A stretch of 64,000 bases of DNA, taken from Longibacter salinarum (GTDB taxonomy: Bacteria > Bacteroidota > Rhodothermia > Rhodothermales > Salinibacteraceae). Each line of letters begins with the position of its first letter. Within the stretch, counting starts at the first letter, position 1. Under the pieces are notes generated by a model. That model saw only the letters and a program-made list of their open reading frames with translations, was not told where the DNA came from and ran no database searches. Position numbers and translations under genes: made by a program. The stretch covers positions 496,001 to 560,000 of the forward strand of contig NZ_PDEQ01000001.1 in the NCBI RefSeq assembly GCF_002554795.1, given 5' to 3'. Below, piece by piece: positions 27,933 through 37,815 of the stretch.

Positions 27933-28004
27933 GGCCTGTTTGATGGACAACTCTCGGCCCCTCCTTCCCTCGTATCAGCCAACAACCTATCCGACAAACA
28001 GGTT
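27933..28004. repeat. Short relative of the 198-bp element
   Basis: GGCCTGTTTGATGGACA on the left and TCCGACAAACAGGTT on the right are inverted and resemble the ends of the 198-bp elements, but only 72 bases separate the outer edges. The bases after the right end (TTCAAACCTTCA) resemble the flank after copy 1 (CTCACACCTTCA). It could be an internally deleted, decayed copy. The similarity is partial. Confidence 0.4.
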
Positions 28005-28109
28005 TTCAAACCTTCATGCAGGCTGTCTTTGAACGAGTTGCTTTCTGACGCCACGTGCCTCATTATTACGATCGCCTAGTCGTTTAACCTCTGCACCTCC
28101 CTGATCATC

Positions 28110-28541
28110 ATGAGTGTATCCGACCTTTCAAACGACCGCGCCCCGGAACGGGACTGGTTCCTCGCCCTCCTCGTCGATCATGTCAACGAGCACGGCGGAT
28201 CAATCCCGCTGACGATAACCGTCGGGGGAAGCGTCGTCACGGGCACGCTGATCGGTGTCGGCGAATACTACGAGCGTACCGCCGACGACCTGTCGGACGT
28301 ATTTCCCTCTCGGGCTGACACCATCACGGAGGCACTACAACAAGCTGGCACGGATTCAGTCAATGCCGTCAAGCGACACAAAGAGCAGGTCCGCAAGGGC
28401 GAGACGGAACTGGAGACGCCTCATTTTCTACATCTTCGCAACGTGCAATTCTTGAGCGCGGGCCCAACCACGGAAACGGCCCTATGGCGAGGACGCATTG
28501 ACGACATATCTGGATTCTCACTGGGTGAGGCAACCGTTTGA
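28110..28541 (+). CDS. GvpU-like gas-vesicle accessory protein homologue, solitary
   Basis: The 143-residue product has the order of features I associate with GvpU: DWFLALLVDHVNEHG near the N-terminus, ITVGGSVVTGTLIGVGEYYE, then after a charged middle FLHLRNVQFL and WRGRIDDISGFSLGE. Those proteins accompany gas-vesicle genes in some bacteria, but stand-alone members occur and their role is not known to me. No gas-vesicle structural gene (gvpA) is in this window, so a flotation role here is unlikely. It lies just right of the accessory insertion and is preceded by a pyrimidine-rich leader. Confidence 0.6.
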   Translation: MSVSDLSNDRAPERDWFLALLVDHVNEHGGSIPLTITVGGSVVTGTLIGVGEYYERTADDLSDVFPSRADTITEALQQAGTDSVNAVKRHKEQVRKGETELETPHFLHLRNVQFLSAGPTTETALWRGRIDDISGFSLGEATV

Positions 28542-28923
28542 GCGCGCCTTCGACGACAGGGCGACACAGACGTGCTCCCTCATGCTACCGAGCCCAAATA
28601 CGACGGGTTGAAGTGGACGCCTTTGACCCCGCGACGCCTGCGCGTATGGAGGACGAGCCTCTTATTCATGGGGTCCCTGGACTACGTCGAACCGTCTGTT
28701 GTTCGAGCTGCGTGGGGGTACCACCTACACGTGTGTAGGTAATGCTTGCAATTCGCTCGCCGTCGGCAAAGGTTAGTTGAAGTCAATGGCGAAATGTCGA
28801 CGGTGCTGACTGCGGGTCCTATGTTCGACGTGACTCATTGATTGCGCCGCTCTGAAACCGTATCCACGCCGAAGGTAGCGCGTCGGTGATTTTGTTCGTA
28901 ACCCCCAGTTCCCGATTTACGAT
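28542..28923. other. Intergenic region upstream of the CoA-transferase gene
   Basis: No gene is supported here. A small perfect inverted repeat ACCTACAC-gt-GTGTAGGT lies at 28723-28740 and could be an operator or a weak hairpin. The promoter of the CoA-transferase gene should lie in the right half. Confidence 0.4.
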
Positions 28924-30204
28924 ATGAATCTCGTCTCCGCTTCTGACGCTGTATCGGTCGTCTCGTCCGGCAACCGCGTCTTCGTTCACACGGCCGCTGC
29001 CGCGCCGCAGAAACTCGTCGATGCGCTCACCGATCGGGCGAGCGAACTGTCAGACATTGAGATCGTCCATCTCCATACGGAAGGCAATGCACCGTACGCG
29101 GACCCCGAATTTGCCGACACGTTTCATACCAACGCTCTTTTCGTCGGTGGCAACGTTCGGACAGCCGTTGCAGAAGGTCGCGCCGACTACATTCCGGTAT
29201 TTCTGAGCGAGGTCCCCGCGCTCTTCCGGGACGAGGTGCTCCCCCTCGACGTAGCACTGCTGCAGGTCTCCCCACCCGACAAACACGGCTACTGCTCCCT
29301 CGGCGTCTCCGTCGACGTGTCCCGGGCCGCCCTCGAGATGGCCGAACATGTATGCGTTCAGGTCAACCCCCAGATGCCTCGAACGCACGGCGACGGACTG
29401 ATTCACGTTTCGCAGATCGACTTTGCCGTCGAAGGCGACATGCCGCTACCGGAAGCAGCGAACGCTACGCTTTCCGATGTCGAACTCGCGATCGGCAAGC
29501 ACTGCGCAGAACTCGTCGACGACGGAGCCACGCTTCAGATGGGCATTGGCGCAATTCCAGATGCTGTGCTGAAGGCACTGTCCAGCCACAAGGATCTCGG
29601 CATCCACACGGAAATGTTCTCCGAGGGTGTTATTGATCTCGTGGAGTCAGGCGTTGTCACGGGCGCCAACAAAGCCATCCACCCAGGCAAAATCGTCAGT
29701 AGCTTCGCCATGGGCACGCGCCGCCTCTACGACTTCATGGACGATAATCCGCTCGTCCAGATGCTCGATGTCGCGTATGTAAACGACACCGCCGTCATCC
29801 GCCGCAACCCGCAGGTGACAGCGATCAACTCCGCCGTCGAGGTCGACCTGACCGGTCAGGTGTGTGCCGATTCGATCGGAACGTACCAGTACAGCGGCGT
29901 CGGTGGCCAGATGGACTTCATCCGTGGTGCGTCGCTCTCCGAGGGCGGAAAACCGATCATCGCCCTCCCCTCTACCACGCGTAAAGGCATTTCCCGCATC
30001 GTTCCGTTCTTAAAAGAAGGAGCAGGCGTTGTCACGACGCGCGCTCACGTGCACTACATCGTGACCGAGTACGGCGCGGCAAACCTGTACGGCAAGAACC
30101 TGCGCGAGCGAGCAGAAGCCCTCATCAACATCGCACACCCGGATCACCGAGAAGATCTCCGCGAAGCGGCCTTCGACCGATTCAACGTCCTGGCAGCCAC
30201 CTGA
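28924..30204 (+). CDS. Acetyl-CoA hydrolase/transferase family CoA-transferase (4-hydroxybutyrate CoA-transferase-like)
   Basis: A family I CoA-transferase moving CoA between an acyl-CoA and a free acid, commonly acetate. The 426 residues comprise two related domains. The glycine-rich loop GIGAIPDAVLKAL and the catalytic-Glu region HTEMFSEGV (Glu230) are intact, and the C-terminal half shows GGQMDFIRGA and a KGISRIVPF segment, as in 4-hydroxybutyrate or butyryl-CoA:acetate transferases. The exact acid cannot be read from sequence. It is a single-gene unit, ending at a bidirectional terminator facing malic enzyme. Confidence 0.9.
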   Translation: MNLVSASDAVSVVSSGNRVFVHTAAAAPQKLVDALTDRASELSDIEIVHLHTEGNAPYADPEFADTFHTNALFVGGNVRTAVAEGRADYIPVFLSEVPALFRDEVLPLDVALLQVSPPDKHGYCSLGVSVDVSRAALEMAEHVCVQVNPQMPRTHGDGLIHVSQIDFAVEGDMPLPEAANATLSDVELAIGKHCAELVDDGATLQMGIGAIPDAVLKALSSHKDLGIHTEMFSEGVIDLVESGVVTGANKAIHPGKIVSSFAMGTRRLYDFMDDNPLVQMLDVAYVNDTAVIRRNPQVTAINSAVEVDLTGQVCADSIGTYQYSGVGGQMDFIRGASLSEGGKPIIALPSTTRKGISRIVPFLKEGAGVVTTRAHVHYIVTEYGAANLYGKNLRERAEALINIAHPDHREDLREAAFDRFNVLAAT

Positions 30205-30289
30205 TCAACAGCAGATGCAGCGGTTCTCTCACCCGACTGACTGAGTTCAGTACTCTGGGTGGGCGTTGACGTCACGACGCAAAAGTAAA

Positions 30290-30331
30290 GCCAGCACTCC
30301 CACGCAGCGCGGAGTGCTGGCTGTTGTTATT
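30290..30331. terminator. Bidirectional terminator between the CoA-transferase and malic enzyme genes
   Basis: GCCAGCACTCC (30290-30300) pairs perfectly with GGAGTGCTGGC (30311-30321). T-rich sequence follows on both strands (TGTTGTTATT on plus, TTTACTTTT on minus), so it serves both converging genes. Confidence 0.85.
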
Positions 30332-30364
30332 AAGCCGTCGCCGGCCCAAACCGAAGCTGCCTTC

Positions 30365-31798
30365 CTACCGGGAATGCACCGGATCTCGGCCTGCAATGCC
30401 TTCTTCCCATGCGGCTTCCTTCACTGCCTCAGCGACGCGGTCCACGACGTGCTGGTCAAACACACTCGGAATCACGTAGTCCGATGTCAGGCTGTCCGAT
30501 GAAATTGTATTCGCAATTGCGTGTGCAGCGGCAATCTTCATCCCATCGGTCACGTCTGTGGCGCGACAGTCCAGAACGCCTTTGAACAGGCCGGGAAAGC
30601 AGAGCACGTTGTTGATCTGGTTCGGATAATCGCTCCGCCCCGTCGCCATCACGGCCACATGCGGATACGCGACCTCTGGCATGATTTCCGGCCGCGGGTT
30701 GGCCATGGCAAAGACGATGGGATCACGGTTCATCTTCTTCAGATCGTCGATCCCGATCACGTCCGGGCCAGACAAGCCGATGAACACGTCTGCACCTTCC
30801 ATAACTTCGGACAGCTCTCCGTCCTCCCCATTCGGATTGGTAACTTCCGCGTACGCTCGCTTCGCCGGATCTAGATCATCGCGATCGAGGTGAACCGCTC
30901 CCTGACGGTCGACACCGACGATGTTGTCCACACCCATCTCGTCGAGCATGTGCGTCACGGCGGTTCCAGCCGCACCGATCCCAACAATAACGACCTTAAT
31001 GTCCTCGAGCGGCTTGTCGACGATCTTCAGCGAGTTGATGAGCGCCGCCACAGCGACGACGGCTGTGCCATGCTGATCGTCGTGAAAGACCGGAATATCG
31101 AGTCGCTCTTTCAGGCGCTGTTCGATTTCGAAGCACCGTGGAGCGGCGATATCCTCCAGATTAATCGCCCCGAACACCGGAGCGATACGCGCCACCGTAT
31201 CGACGAAAGCGTCTACGTCCGTTTCATCAACACAGATCGGAAAACCGTTGACGCCGGCGAATTCGCGCAGGAGCTGTGCCTTGCCCTCCATCACGGGAAT
31301 GGACGCCTCCGGCCCGATGTCGCCCAGTCCAAGCACAGCCGTCCCGTCGGATACAACCGCAACTGTGTTGCTCTTCATCGTGAGGCGGTGGGCGTCTTCC
31401 GGCGAATCCGCAATCGCCTCACAGACCCGAGCGACGCCCGGCGTGTACGCCATCGAGAGCTGATCACGATTTGTGAGCGGCGTTTTGCTCCGGACTTCGA
31501 TCTTCCCTCCGAGATGCATCAGGAAGGTGCGATCCGATACGTTCTGCACGTCGACGCCGTCGATGGAGCGCACCTCCAGGACAATTTCGCGAGCGTGGTC
31601 AATACTTCGCGCATTGATGGTAATATCGCGCACCATGACATCTTCGTTGGCACGGACGATGTCAATCGCACCGATGTTGCCACCACGGGCTCCGATGACC
31701 GACGTGACTTCGGCGAGCATGCCGGGGCGATTTCGGATGTCGAGGCGAAGCGTGACCGAGTTGCTTGCACTCGGAAGATAGTCTGGAATGTCTTCCAT
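30365..31798 (-). CDS. NAD(P)-dependent malic enzyme with N-terminal ACT domain
   Basis: Malic enzyme decarboxylates malate to pyruvate with reduction of NAD(P). The first ~85 residues form an ACT domain (VTLRLDIRNRPGMLAEVTSV), a regulatory ligand-binding fold. The catalytic part begins near residue 95 and contains MAYTPGVARVCEAI, GDIGPEASIPVMEGK, EDIAAPRCFEIE, VFHDDQHGTAVVAVAA (metal-binding Asp) and the nucleotide loop VIVGIGAAGTA. Its 477 residues fit the short bacterial form plus ACT. Cofactor preference is not certain. With the mut module it would connect C4 acids to pyruvate. Confidence 0.94.
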   Translation of the reverse strand: MEDIPDYLPSASNSVTLRLDIRNRPGMLAEVTSVIGARGGNIGAIDIVRANEDVMVRDITINARSIDHAREIVLEVRSIDGVDVQNVSDRTFLMHLGGKIEVRSKTPLTNRDQLSMAYTPGVARVCEAIADSPEDAHRLTMKSNTVAVVSDGTAVLGLGDIGPEASIPVMEGKAQLLREFAGVNGFPICVDETDVDAFVDTVARIAPVFGAINLEDIAAPRCFEIEQRLKERLDIPVFHDDQHGTAVVAVAALINSLKIVDKPLEDIKVVIVGIGAAGTAVTHMLDEMGVDNIVGVDRQGAVHLDRDDLDPAKRAYAEVTNPNGEDGELSEVMEGADVFIGLSGPDVIGIDDLKKMNRDPIVFAMANPRPEIMPEVAYPHVAVMATGRSDYPNQINNVLCFPGLFKGVLDCRATDVTDGMKIAAAHAIANTISSDSLTSDYVIPSVFDQHVVDRVAEAVKEAAWEEGIAGRDPVHSR

Positions 31799-32088
31799 AA
31801 GAAAAGGGAATCCGTGAGGGAGCGGGGATAGAAAGGGGCCGTGTCTACACCGAGACCGGGCGCGCCCGGCTGAATGGACAGGCTACATGTTCGGGCAGGG
31901 ACACTCCGATGAGCCACACCGGGCGGAGTTCGCGAACACCGTATGAAAGCCGAGAAGTAAACCGAATCTTTCTACGACGTTGCATTAAGGCAGGAAAGCG
32001 AAGAGCATGCCGGACGATACGAGCCGGGCGGGCGCCACATGAACCTACCGTCAACAACGTACCGAGCGGCGGGCTAAGCGTACACCAT
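31799..32088. other. Gap between the S1 terminator and the malic enzyme gene
   Basis: About 290 bases with no recognisable gene or RNA. It must contain the malic enzyme promoter, read on the minus strand. Confidence 0.35.
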
Positions 32089-32127
32089 TAAAAAGCGGGC
32101 GACCTCCGACGTGGAGATCGCCCGCTT
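32089..32127 (-). terminator. Terminator after rpsA
   Basis: AAGCGGGCGACCTCC (32093-32107) pairs with GGAGATCGCCCGCTT (32113-32127) with one mismatch. The minus strand continues into a run of T residues. Confidence 0.88.
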
Positions 32128-32173
32128 GTGTTTCAGCAACGTAGGGACGTCTGGCGTCCCGTGCGAGGCCGAC

Positions 32174-34765
32174 TTAGCTGTTCGACTGCTCGTCGAATTC
32201 AGCCAGTGCGTCCTCAATTTCCTCGGCGTAGGCGTCACCGATGCCGTTGATTTCCGTGAAGTCATCCGCATACTCGCGGAGATCGGAAATCGACATTACG
32301 CCTGCATTCTCAAGACGACCCACCTGGGGGAAGTCTTCCGGGAAACCGGATGTCTCGTCAAAGCCAGCCGATTCTTCGGCAGCTTCTTCGCCTGCCTCTT
32401 CGGCTTCGGCCACGTCGAGGGCATCCTCTTCCTCTGCGGCTGGCTCTTCCGTTTCTTCCTCTGCAGCTTCTTCGACATCTGCTGCTTCGGCTTCCACTTC
32501 AGGTGCCTCGGCTTCTTCAACGCCGCGACGCTCTGCTTCCTGCATCTGCGCTTTGAGGTCGGCAAGGCCGGAAAGCTCTCCGAGCGTCGTCGGTCCGGAC
32601 GTAGATTCGTCTTCGCCCTTGTCCTGATACTGCTGGACGCTGCGGCGCTCTTCCTGCTTCTTCTTGCGCTCCTCGCGACGTTCGGCTTCGCGCTCCTGGT
32701 GCGCCTCCTGGCGCTCCTTGGCGGTCTCGCTGAGGACAATGTCCTTGCGCGACTTGTCGAAGCGAATCACTCGCAGTTCGAGCTCGTCGCCCTTCGCGTA
32801 GTGGCTCTGGAAGTTGCGCGGGCCGTTCTTTAGCTCGCTGCCCGGAACGAAGGCTTCCACGTCGAGCGGAAGCTCCACCACGAGTCCTTTGTCCTCCACA
32901 CGGACGACTTCGGCCTCGGTGTCGTTGCCTTCGCTGTAGGCTTCGGCGAACTGATCCCACGGGTTCGTCTTGACCTGCTTGTGGCCAAGCGAGATCCGAC
33001 GACGCTCCTCGTCAATGTTGAGGATGACGACATCGAGATCCTGCCCCTTGTTGATCATGTCACCAGGGTGACGGACCTTCTTCGTCCACGACAGATCCGA
33101 GATGTGGACGAGGCCATCGATTCCAGGCTCGATCTCAACGAAGACACCGAAGTTGGTGATGTTACGCACCGTTCCAGTGAGGACCGTGCCGGCCGGGTAG
33201 CGATCAGAGATGCCATCCCATGGATCCGGCTGGAGCTGCTTCATACCGAGGGAGATCTTCTTCTCCTCCTCGTCGATATTCAGGATCTTGACGTCCACGA
33301 GCTGTCCGAGCGAAACCATCTGGCTCGGGTGCTTGATGTGGCGCGTCCAGCTCATCTCACTGATGTGAACGAGGCCCTCGATCCCCTTCTCCAGCTCCAC
33401 AAAGGCGCCGTAGTTGGTGATCGAGACAACCTTTCCTTCGACGGTTTCTCCTTCGTCGTACTTCTCGCCGATGTTGTCCCACGGGTGCGGCTGGAGCTGC
33501 TTGAGACCAAGCGAAATACGCTGGCGCTCTTCTTCGTAATCCAGGACCACAACCTCAATTTCGTCGTCGAGCTCGACGATCTCACTCGGGTGCGAGACGC
33601 GGCCCCACGAGAGGTCGGTGATGTGCAGGAGGCCGTCCACGCCGCCGAGGTCGATGAAGACACCGAAGTCGACGATGTTTTTGACGGTACCGCGAAGCAC
33701 CTGCCCAACCTCGAGCTGCTCGAGAATCTGCTGGCGCTGCTCCTCCAGCTCTTCTTCGATGAGCTCGCGGTGCGAGACGACAATGTTTTCGTTCGACGGA
33801 TTGAGCTTAACAATCTTAAACTCCATCCGCTTGTCCAGGTACGCGTCGAAGTCGCGGACCGGCCGCGCGTCGATCTGCGAACCCGGGAGGAACGCTTCGA
33901 GATCGTCGAAGAGTTCCACGATCATACCACCTTTGATGCGGCGGACGATCGTGCCCTCGATAATCTCTTCGTTCTCGTAAATCTCTTCGATCCGCTGCCA
34001 GCGGCGAACCTTGTCGGCCTTGGCCTTCGACAGCACAAGTTGACCGTCGCGATCTTCTTTGCGCTCGAGGTACACCTCAACGGTGTCGCCCGGCTTGAGC
34101 TCGCGCGAGAACTCATCGGCACTAATGATGCCGTCGCTCTTGTATCCGATGTCAATCAGAACATCGTCGTCGGACACTTTGAGCACGCGACCTTCAACAA
34201 TGTCCTCTTCACGGACATCGATCGAGGTCTGGTCAATGAACTGACGGAACTGGCTATAGACCGGGTCCTCCTCCCGCTCCCGTTCTTCTGCCTCCAGTTC
34301 GTCGAGAGAAATGGTGCGGCCGAACATCTCGCCGGTGAAGCCCTGCGCTTCCTCTGTGCGCTCAAGGTCTTCCAGCGAAACGGTCTGACCCGGCTCTGCC
34401 GTGTCGACAAAGTCGATATCAGCATCGTCTCCCGAAGGAATTGCAAAGTCCTGTGCAGCGGCTTCCACTGCCTCCTCCAGGATACGATGGACGGGGCCGA
34501 CGGGCTCGGGCTCCTCTTCCACAGCCTCTACCTCTTCGGCCTCTTCGGCGTCCGCGGCTTCGTCAGCCTCTGCAGCGGGGGCGCCGTCGCCTGCTTCTTC
34601 AGCAGCCGGAGCATCAGCGTCCGTTGCCTCGGCCTCCGCTTCAGCATCCGTTGCTTCGGCAGCAGCGGCATCCTGAGCATCCGTATCCACCTCTGCGGTG
34701 GCTTCGGTTGCCGGAGCGGCTTCCGTCTCTTCAGTTGTTGCGGTTTTCTCTTGGTTTTCTGCCAT
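32174..34765 (-). CDS. rpsA: Ribosomal protein S1 with acidic extensions
   Basis: S1 holds mRNA on the 30S subunit and is needed for leaders without a Shine-Dalgarno sequence. Six S1 repeats can be followed, starting at [79 protein letters not shown] and the more divergent [10 protein letters not shown]. At 863 residues it is about 300 longer than the Escherichia coli protein. The excess is an acidic N-terminal region of roughly 190 residues, an acidic stretch after the sixth repeat, and a final module ([27 protein letters not shown]) that looks like a helix-hairpin-helix. It follows cmk after a long gap, as in the common cmk-rpsA order. Confidence 0.96.
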   Translation of the reverse strand: MAENQEKTATTEETEAAPATEATAEVDTDAQDAAAAEATDAEAEAEATDADAPAAEEAGDGAPAAEADEAADAEEAEEVEAVEEEPEPVGPVHRILEEAVEAAAQDFAIPSGDDADIDFVDTAEPGQTVSLEDLERTEEAQGFTGEMFGRTISLDELEAEEREREEDPVYSQFRQFIDQTSIDVREEDIVEGRVLKVSDDDVLIDIGYKSDGIISADEFSRELKPGDTVEVYLERKEDRDGQLVLSKAKADKVRRWQRIEEIYENEEIIEGTIVRRIKGGMIVELFDDLEAFLPGSQIDARPVRDFDAYLDKRMEFKIVKLNPSNENIVVSHRELIEEELEEQRQQILEQLEVGQVLRGTVKNIVDFGVFIDLGGVDGLLHITDLSWGRVSHPSEIVELDDEIEVVVLDYEEERQRISLGLKQLQPHPWDNIGEKYDEGETVEGKVVSITNYGAFVELEKGIEGLVHISEMSWTRHIKHPSQMVSLGQLVDVKILNIDEEEKKISLGMKQLQPDPWDGISDRYPAGTVLTGTVRNITNFGVFVEIEPGIDGLVHISDLSWTKKVRHPGDMINKGQDLDVVILNIDEERRRISLGHKQVKTNPWDQFAEAYSEGNDTEAEVVRVEDKGLVVELPLDVEAFVPGSELKNGPRNFQSHYAKGDELELRVIRFDKSRKDIVLSETAKERQEAHQEREAERREERKKKQEERRSVQQYQDKGEDESTSGPTTLGELSGLADLKAQMQEAERRGVEEAEAPEVEAEAADVEEAAEEETEEPAAEEEDALDVAEAEEAGEEAAEESAGFDETSGFPEDFPQVGRLENAGVMSISDLREYADDFTEINGIGDAYAEEIEDALAEFDEQSNS

Positions 34766-35406
34766 ATAGGTTCGTGTGGAACCGTCGCGCGGGCTGAACT
34801 TCCCGGACCCATCTTCATGCGTCCAGCGCAGTCACCGAGCGGGCGATCCCTACAATTCTGGTGCGTTTGTACTCGTCGGCGCCTGGAATTCCAACAAGGA
34901 CGTTCGTATCGAATGGTGTGAGTGTGTAGCCGAACCCGTCCAGCCTTCGTTCCAGGACTTTCCAATGCCCTCTCATGCACATCGGTGTGCTGTCGAGGAG
35001 AGGCGTCGAGCCTCCGTCGTCCCGGTGGAAGCATCCACCAGCAACGCCGCATGGATATCGGCGGCTATCTGGGTCGGAATCATGTTGTATTGCCCCGGGG
35101 AGGCGACGTTCCCCATTTTTCGCCGACTACGCGAAGCGCGCGTGAGTTTCCGGCGGACCCTTCACCCGGATTGGGAGATCGACTGAATCGATGATCAAGA
35201 ATTGCCCGACGCCACCGAATATCGAGGTCGGGGACGGAATCCACGCCGGTCTCATCGGAGATGTCACGGTGCGAAGCACTGGACGTAGGGAACGAAATAA
35301 ACCAGGAGCGCCCCGACCGATCATCGGAACATGGGCGATTCTCTCGTCGGCACGTCCCCGGGGTCCATCTGTGCACCCGTTTTCGCTCTTGCATGCTCCA
35401 CCGACT
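34766..35406. other. Long gap between cmk and rpsA
   Basis: About 640 bases without a convincing gene. Short open frames on both strands have no family resemblance and shadow-like composition. The region must hold the rpsA promoter and leader; S1 often controls its own translation through its leader. No defined RNA structure was recognised. Confidence 0.45.
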
Positions 35407-36090
35407 TTACGCGCTCTGCGCGAGCTCGGCCTTCACGCAATTGACAACGAAACCGACCTGCTCGTCGATCGAGCGTGAGGTGGTGTCAAGTTCGACGGCG
35501 TCATCCGCCCGCTTGAGGGGAGCGATTTCCCGCGTGCGGTCCGCCTCGTCTCGTTCTTCAATCTCTCGGAGCACGCTTTCGAACGTCACGTCCTCGCCCT
35601 GCTTTTGATACTCTTCAAGACGCCGGCGGGCTCGCTCGCGCGCATCCGCGACCATGAATATTTTAACGTCGGCATCCGGGAAGACGACCGTACCGGTATC
35701 GCGACCGTCAAGGACAACGCCTCCATGCTTCTCCGCCTGCTCTCGCCCGACGCGCCGCTGCGTGTCGAGTAGCTTTTCACGCACGCTCTGCAACGCACTG
35801 ATTTGACTCGCCATATTGCCGACCTCAGCAGTCCGGATCGTCCCGGACACGTCTTCCCCATCGAGCACTACCCGCATGTCGTTGTCGCGATAACGGATGT
35901 CGACACGCACATCGGGCAGGATCGCGCGTGCCTCGTCCGGCGTCCCCTCTGCATCCCGGCGGATGAAGGCGAGCGCGATCGCACGATACATCGCTCCGGT
36001 GTCCAGGTACACGAAACCGAGGCGATCAGCCGCGGCTCGTGCAGTCGTGCTTTTTCCGGACCCGGCCGGTCCGTCGATGGTGACGATCAC
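35407..36090 (-). CDS. cmk: Cytidylate kinase
   Basis: Cmk phosphorylates CMP and dCMP with ATP. The P-loop GPAGSGKST occupies residues 7-15, followed by LGFVYLDTGAMYRAIAL, the segment VSGTIRTAEVGNMASQIS, VVLDGRDTGTVVFPDADVKI and ARERARRRLEE, all family signatures. Its 227 residues are typical. The start codon is GTG. It lies upstream of rpsA on the same strand, though separated by 640 bases. Confidence 0.96.
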   Translation of the reverse strand: MIVTIDGPAGSGKSTTARAAADRLGFVYLDTGAMYRAIALAFIRRDAEGTPDEARAILPDVRVDIRYRDNDMRVVLDGEDVSGTIRTAEVGNMASQISALQSVREKLLDTQRRVGREQAEKHGGVVLDGRDTGTVVFPDADVKIFMVADARERARRRLEEYQKQGEDVTFESVLREIEERDEADRTREIAPLKRADDAVELDTTSRSIDEQVGFVVNCVKAELAQSA

Positions 36091-36195
36091 GATGAAAAGA
36101 AGAGGTTGCAGGGAAAAAACGGGTTAGAGCTGTCGGCAGAACACGATCGAATCCGGCGACATCCATATGATCGACCGTGTGATCCGATGGGGTGG

Positions 36196-36822
36196 CTAGC
36201 GCGGAACGGTGTCCCCATCCACATCTTCGTTGACAATCAGGATCTCGTTCGGGTACCGAATCGGGCCGATGGCAGTCTGAACCGTCGGGCGAGCCCGCAA
36301 TTTCACGTTCGTCGGCTCACCTTCCCCTCCGAGTGCCAATGCCAGATTAACGATCTCACGCAGGTTTCCATCGAAGAAGTCGACGAGATCCAGCTCCATC
36401 TCGATCGGAATGTCGGTCGGCTCTCCCGGTGGTATGACCACTTCACGATCAAATCTGCCAGCAATCGTTTCCTTATCCTGGAGAAAGAGCCGCCAGTCCA
36501 TCTGCGTCAGTCGTGCATTTTGACTGTTCTCAGCCGGATTACTCGCGGCGACCTGAACCGTGAACTCAAGCGGCATCTTACCGTCTGCAATGGCCGCGCT
36601 CAGGCGGAGCATATCCGTCGCCCCGAAGTCATCATAACTGTCGACCCCTTGCAGGGAAACGCCCGCAAGCCGTGCATCTGTGACACGGTCGAGCCGGAAG
36701 TCAACTTTTCGAAGATTGCTGACCTCACGTAGCGTCTGGCAACCGGACATGAGTACCGCAATCGCGAGGCCGAGACCCGCGATCAGAACTGCAACGGGGA
36801 TCCGCTGGCGAATATCTTTCAT
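36196..36822 (-). CDS. LEA14-like lipoprotein (LEA type 2 family)
   Basis: The ATG at 36822 is chosen because it starts a lipoprotein signal: MKDIRQRIPVAVLIAGLGLA and the lipobox VLMSGC. The mature part of about 180 residues shows the pattern of LEA type 2 / WHy domains: FRLDRVTDARLAGVSLQG near its start, then LEFTVQVAASNPAENSQNA, LFLQDKETIAGR and VVIPPGEPTDIPI. Such proteins are beta-sandwich lipoproteins of unknown envelope function in Bacteroidota-type bacteria. The gene lies upstream of cmk on the same strand. Confidence 0.7.
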   Translation of the reverse strand: MKDIRQRIPVAVLIAGLGLAIAVLMSGCQTLREVSNLRKVDFRLDRVTDARLAGVSLQGVDSYDDFGATDMLRLSAAIADGKMPLEFTVQVAASNPAENSQNARLTQMDWRLFLQDKETIAGRFDREVVIPPGEPTDIPIEMELDLVDFFDGNLREIVNLALALGGEGEPTNVKLRARPTVQTAIGPIRYPNEILIVNEDVDGDTVPR

Positions 36823-37041
36823 GAAGGGGAGAAATCTCGTATGATGAGAACGCGACGGAATGCGGCCATGCAACGCCATCTTCGATCCGTGCGCACCCGT
36901 AAACAGCGTCGGAGTTTCGACGCTTCATCGAATCCACGTGCTGTCAACGTAACGTCTACATGATTGCCAGTGAATTTCGCGGCACATGTTCATTCTGGAC
37001 GTAGCGACCCTGATCGATTGTCTCTTCGAACACCTTAATGT

Positions 37042-37629
37042 ATGCGCAAGCTTTCTCCCCAGGACATCCCACGCCTTACCCCGTCCGATGCCCGCTCAGC
37101 CGACCCTCATCCGATTTCCGTGATCGTACATAACGTGCGATCCATCTACAATGTCGGATCGATGTTTCGCACGGCCGATGCTGCGCGAGTCGAGCATCTT
37201 TATCTGACGGGGTACACGGGAACGCCCGACCACAAGAACCTCCACAAAACTGCGCTTGGTGCTCAGGACGTCGTCTCCTGGTCCGCTCACGACGACGTGA
37301 CGCCGGTCATCAACGACCTTCGAGCTGAGGGATACTCAATCGGCGTGCTCGAAATCACAGACGAACCGCTCCATCCAGCCGAAGCGCCCGCAACTTCGTT
37401 TCCGCTCGCTATCATCGTGGGCAACGAAGTGACCGGCGTTGAGGACGACATTGTCTCTCTCGCAGATCTCGCATTCGAACTCCCACAGTACGGAATGAAG
37501 CACTCCCTCAACGTCAGTGTGGCGGCTGGAATGGCCTTGTCGCATCTGGTCCGTCGCTTTCGCCACCTCCACGACCTCCAGGACACGCCCGGGAACCGTG
37601 CGCTCGAGACGGAACTCCCCGACGTCTGA
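37042..37629 (+). CDS. TrmH/SpoU-family RNA 2'-O-methyltransferase
   Basis: A SPOUT-fold enzyme that methylates ribose 2'-OH groups in tRNA or rRNA with S-adenosylmethionine. All three motifs are present: HNVRSIYNVGSMFRTADAA (motif 1, about residues 29-47), LAIIVGNEVTGVEDD (motif 2) and LPQYGMKHSLNVSVAAGMA (motif 3), which together form the knotted SAM site. At 195 residues it is the short form without an N-terminal RNA-binding domain, closer to TrmH/TrmL than to RlmB. The exact target nucleotide is unknown. Confidence 0.9.
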   Translation: MRKLSPQDIPRLTPSDARSADPHPISVIVHNVRSIYNVGSMFRTADAARVEHLYLTGYTGTPDHKNLHKTALGAQDVVSWSAHDDVTPVINDLRAEGYSIGVLEITDEPLHPAEAPATSFPLAIIVGNEVTGVEDDIVSLADLAFELPQYGMKHSLNVSVAAGMALSHLVRRFRHLHDLQDTPGNRALETELPDV

Positions 37630-37815
37630 CCCTGCTATGGCTGCCTTTTCGCCGGGACATTCCCCACACCGATCTCGGATAGAGGACGACGATTCAGCCG
37701 CCGTGGATTTTTTACTCTATCCGATGCAGACCATACACTTGCGGGAACTCCCCGGCGCGTCTGTCCGTGCCGCCGACTGAAGCGCTTCCACCTCACCCGT
37801 CCGCCCCTCGCTGCC

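Noticed and set aside
28538-28738. 66-codon frame after the GvpU-like gene
   Set aside because: It overlaps the upstream stop by four bases, but the product shows no structure or family and the composition is not coding-like.
32981-34921. 646-codon open frame opposite rpsA
   Set aside because: It mirrors the repeated S1 domains, which explains its periodic Val/Asp/Leu pattern; it is not an independent gene.
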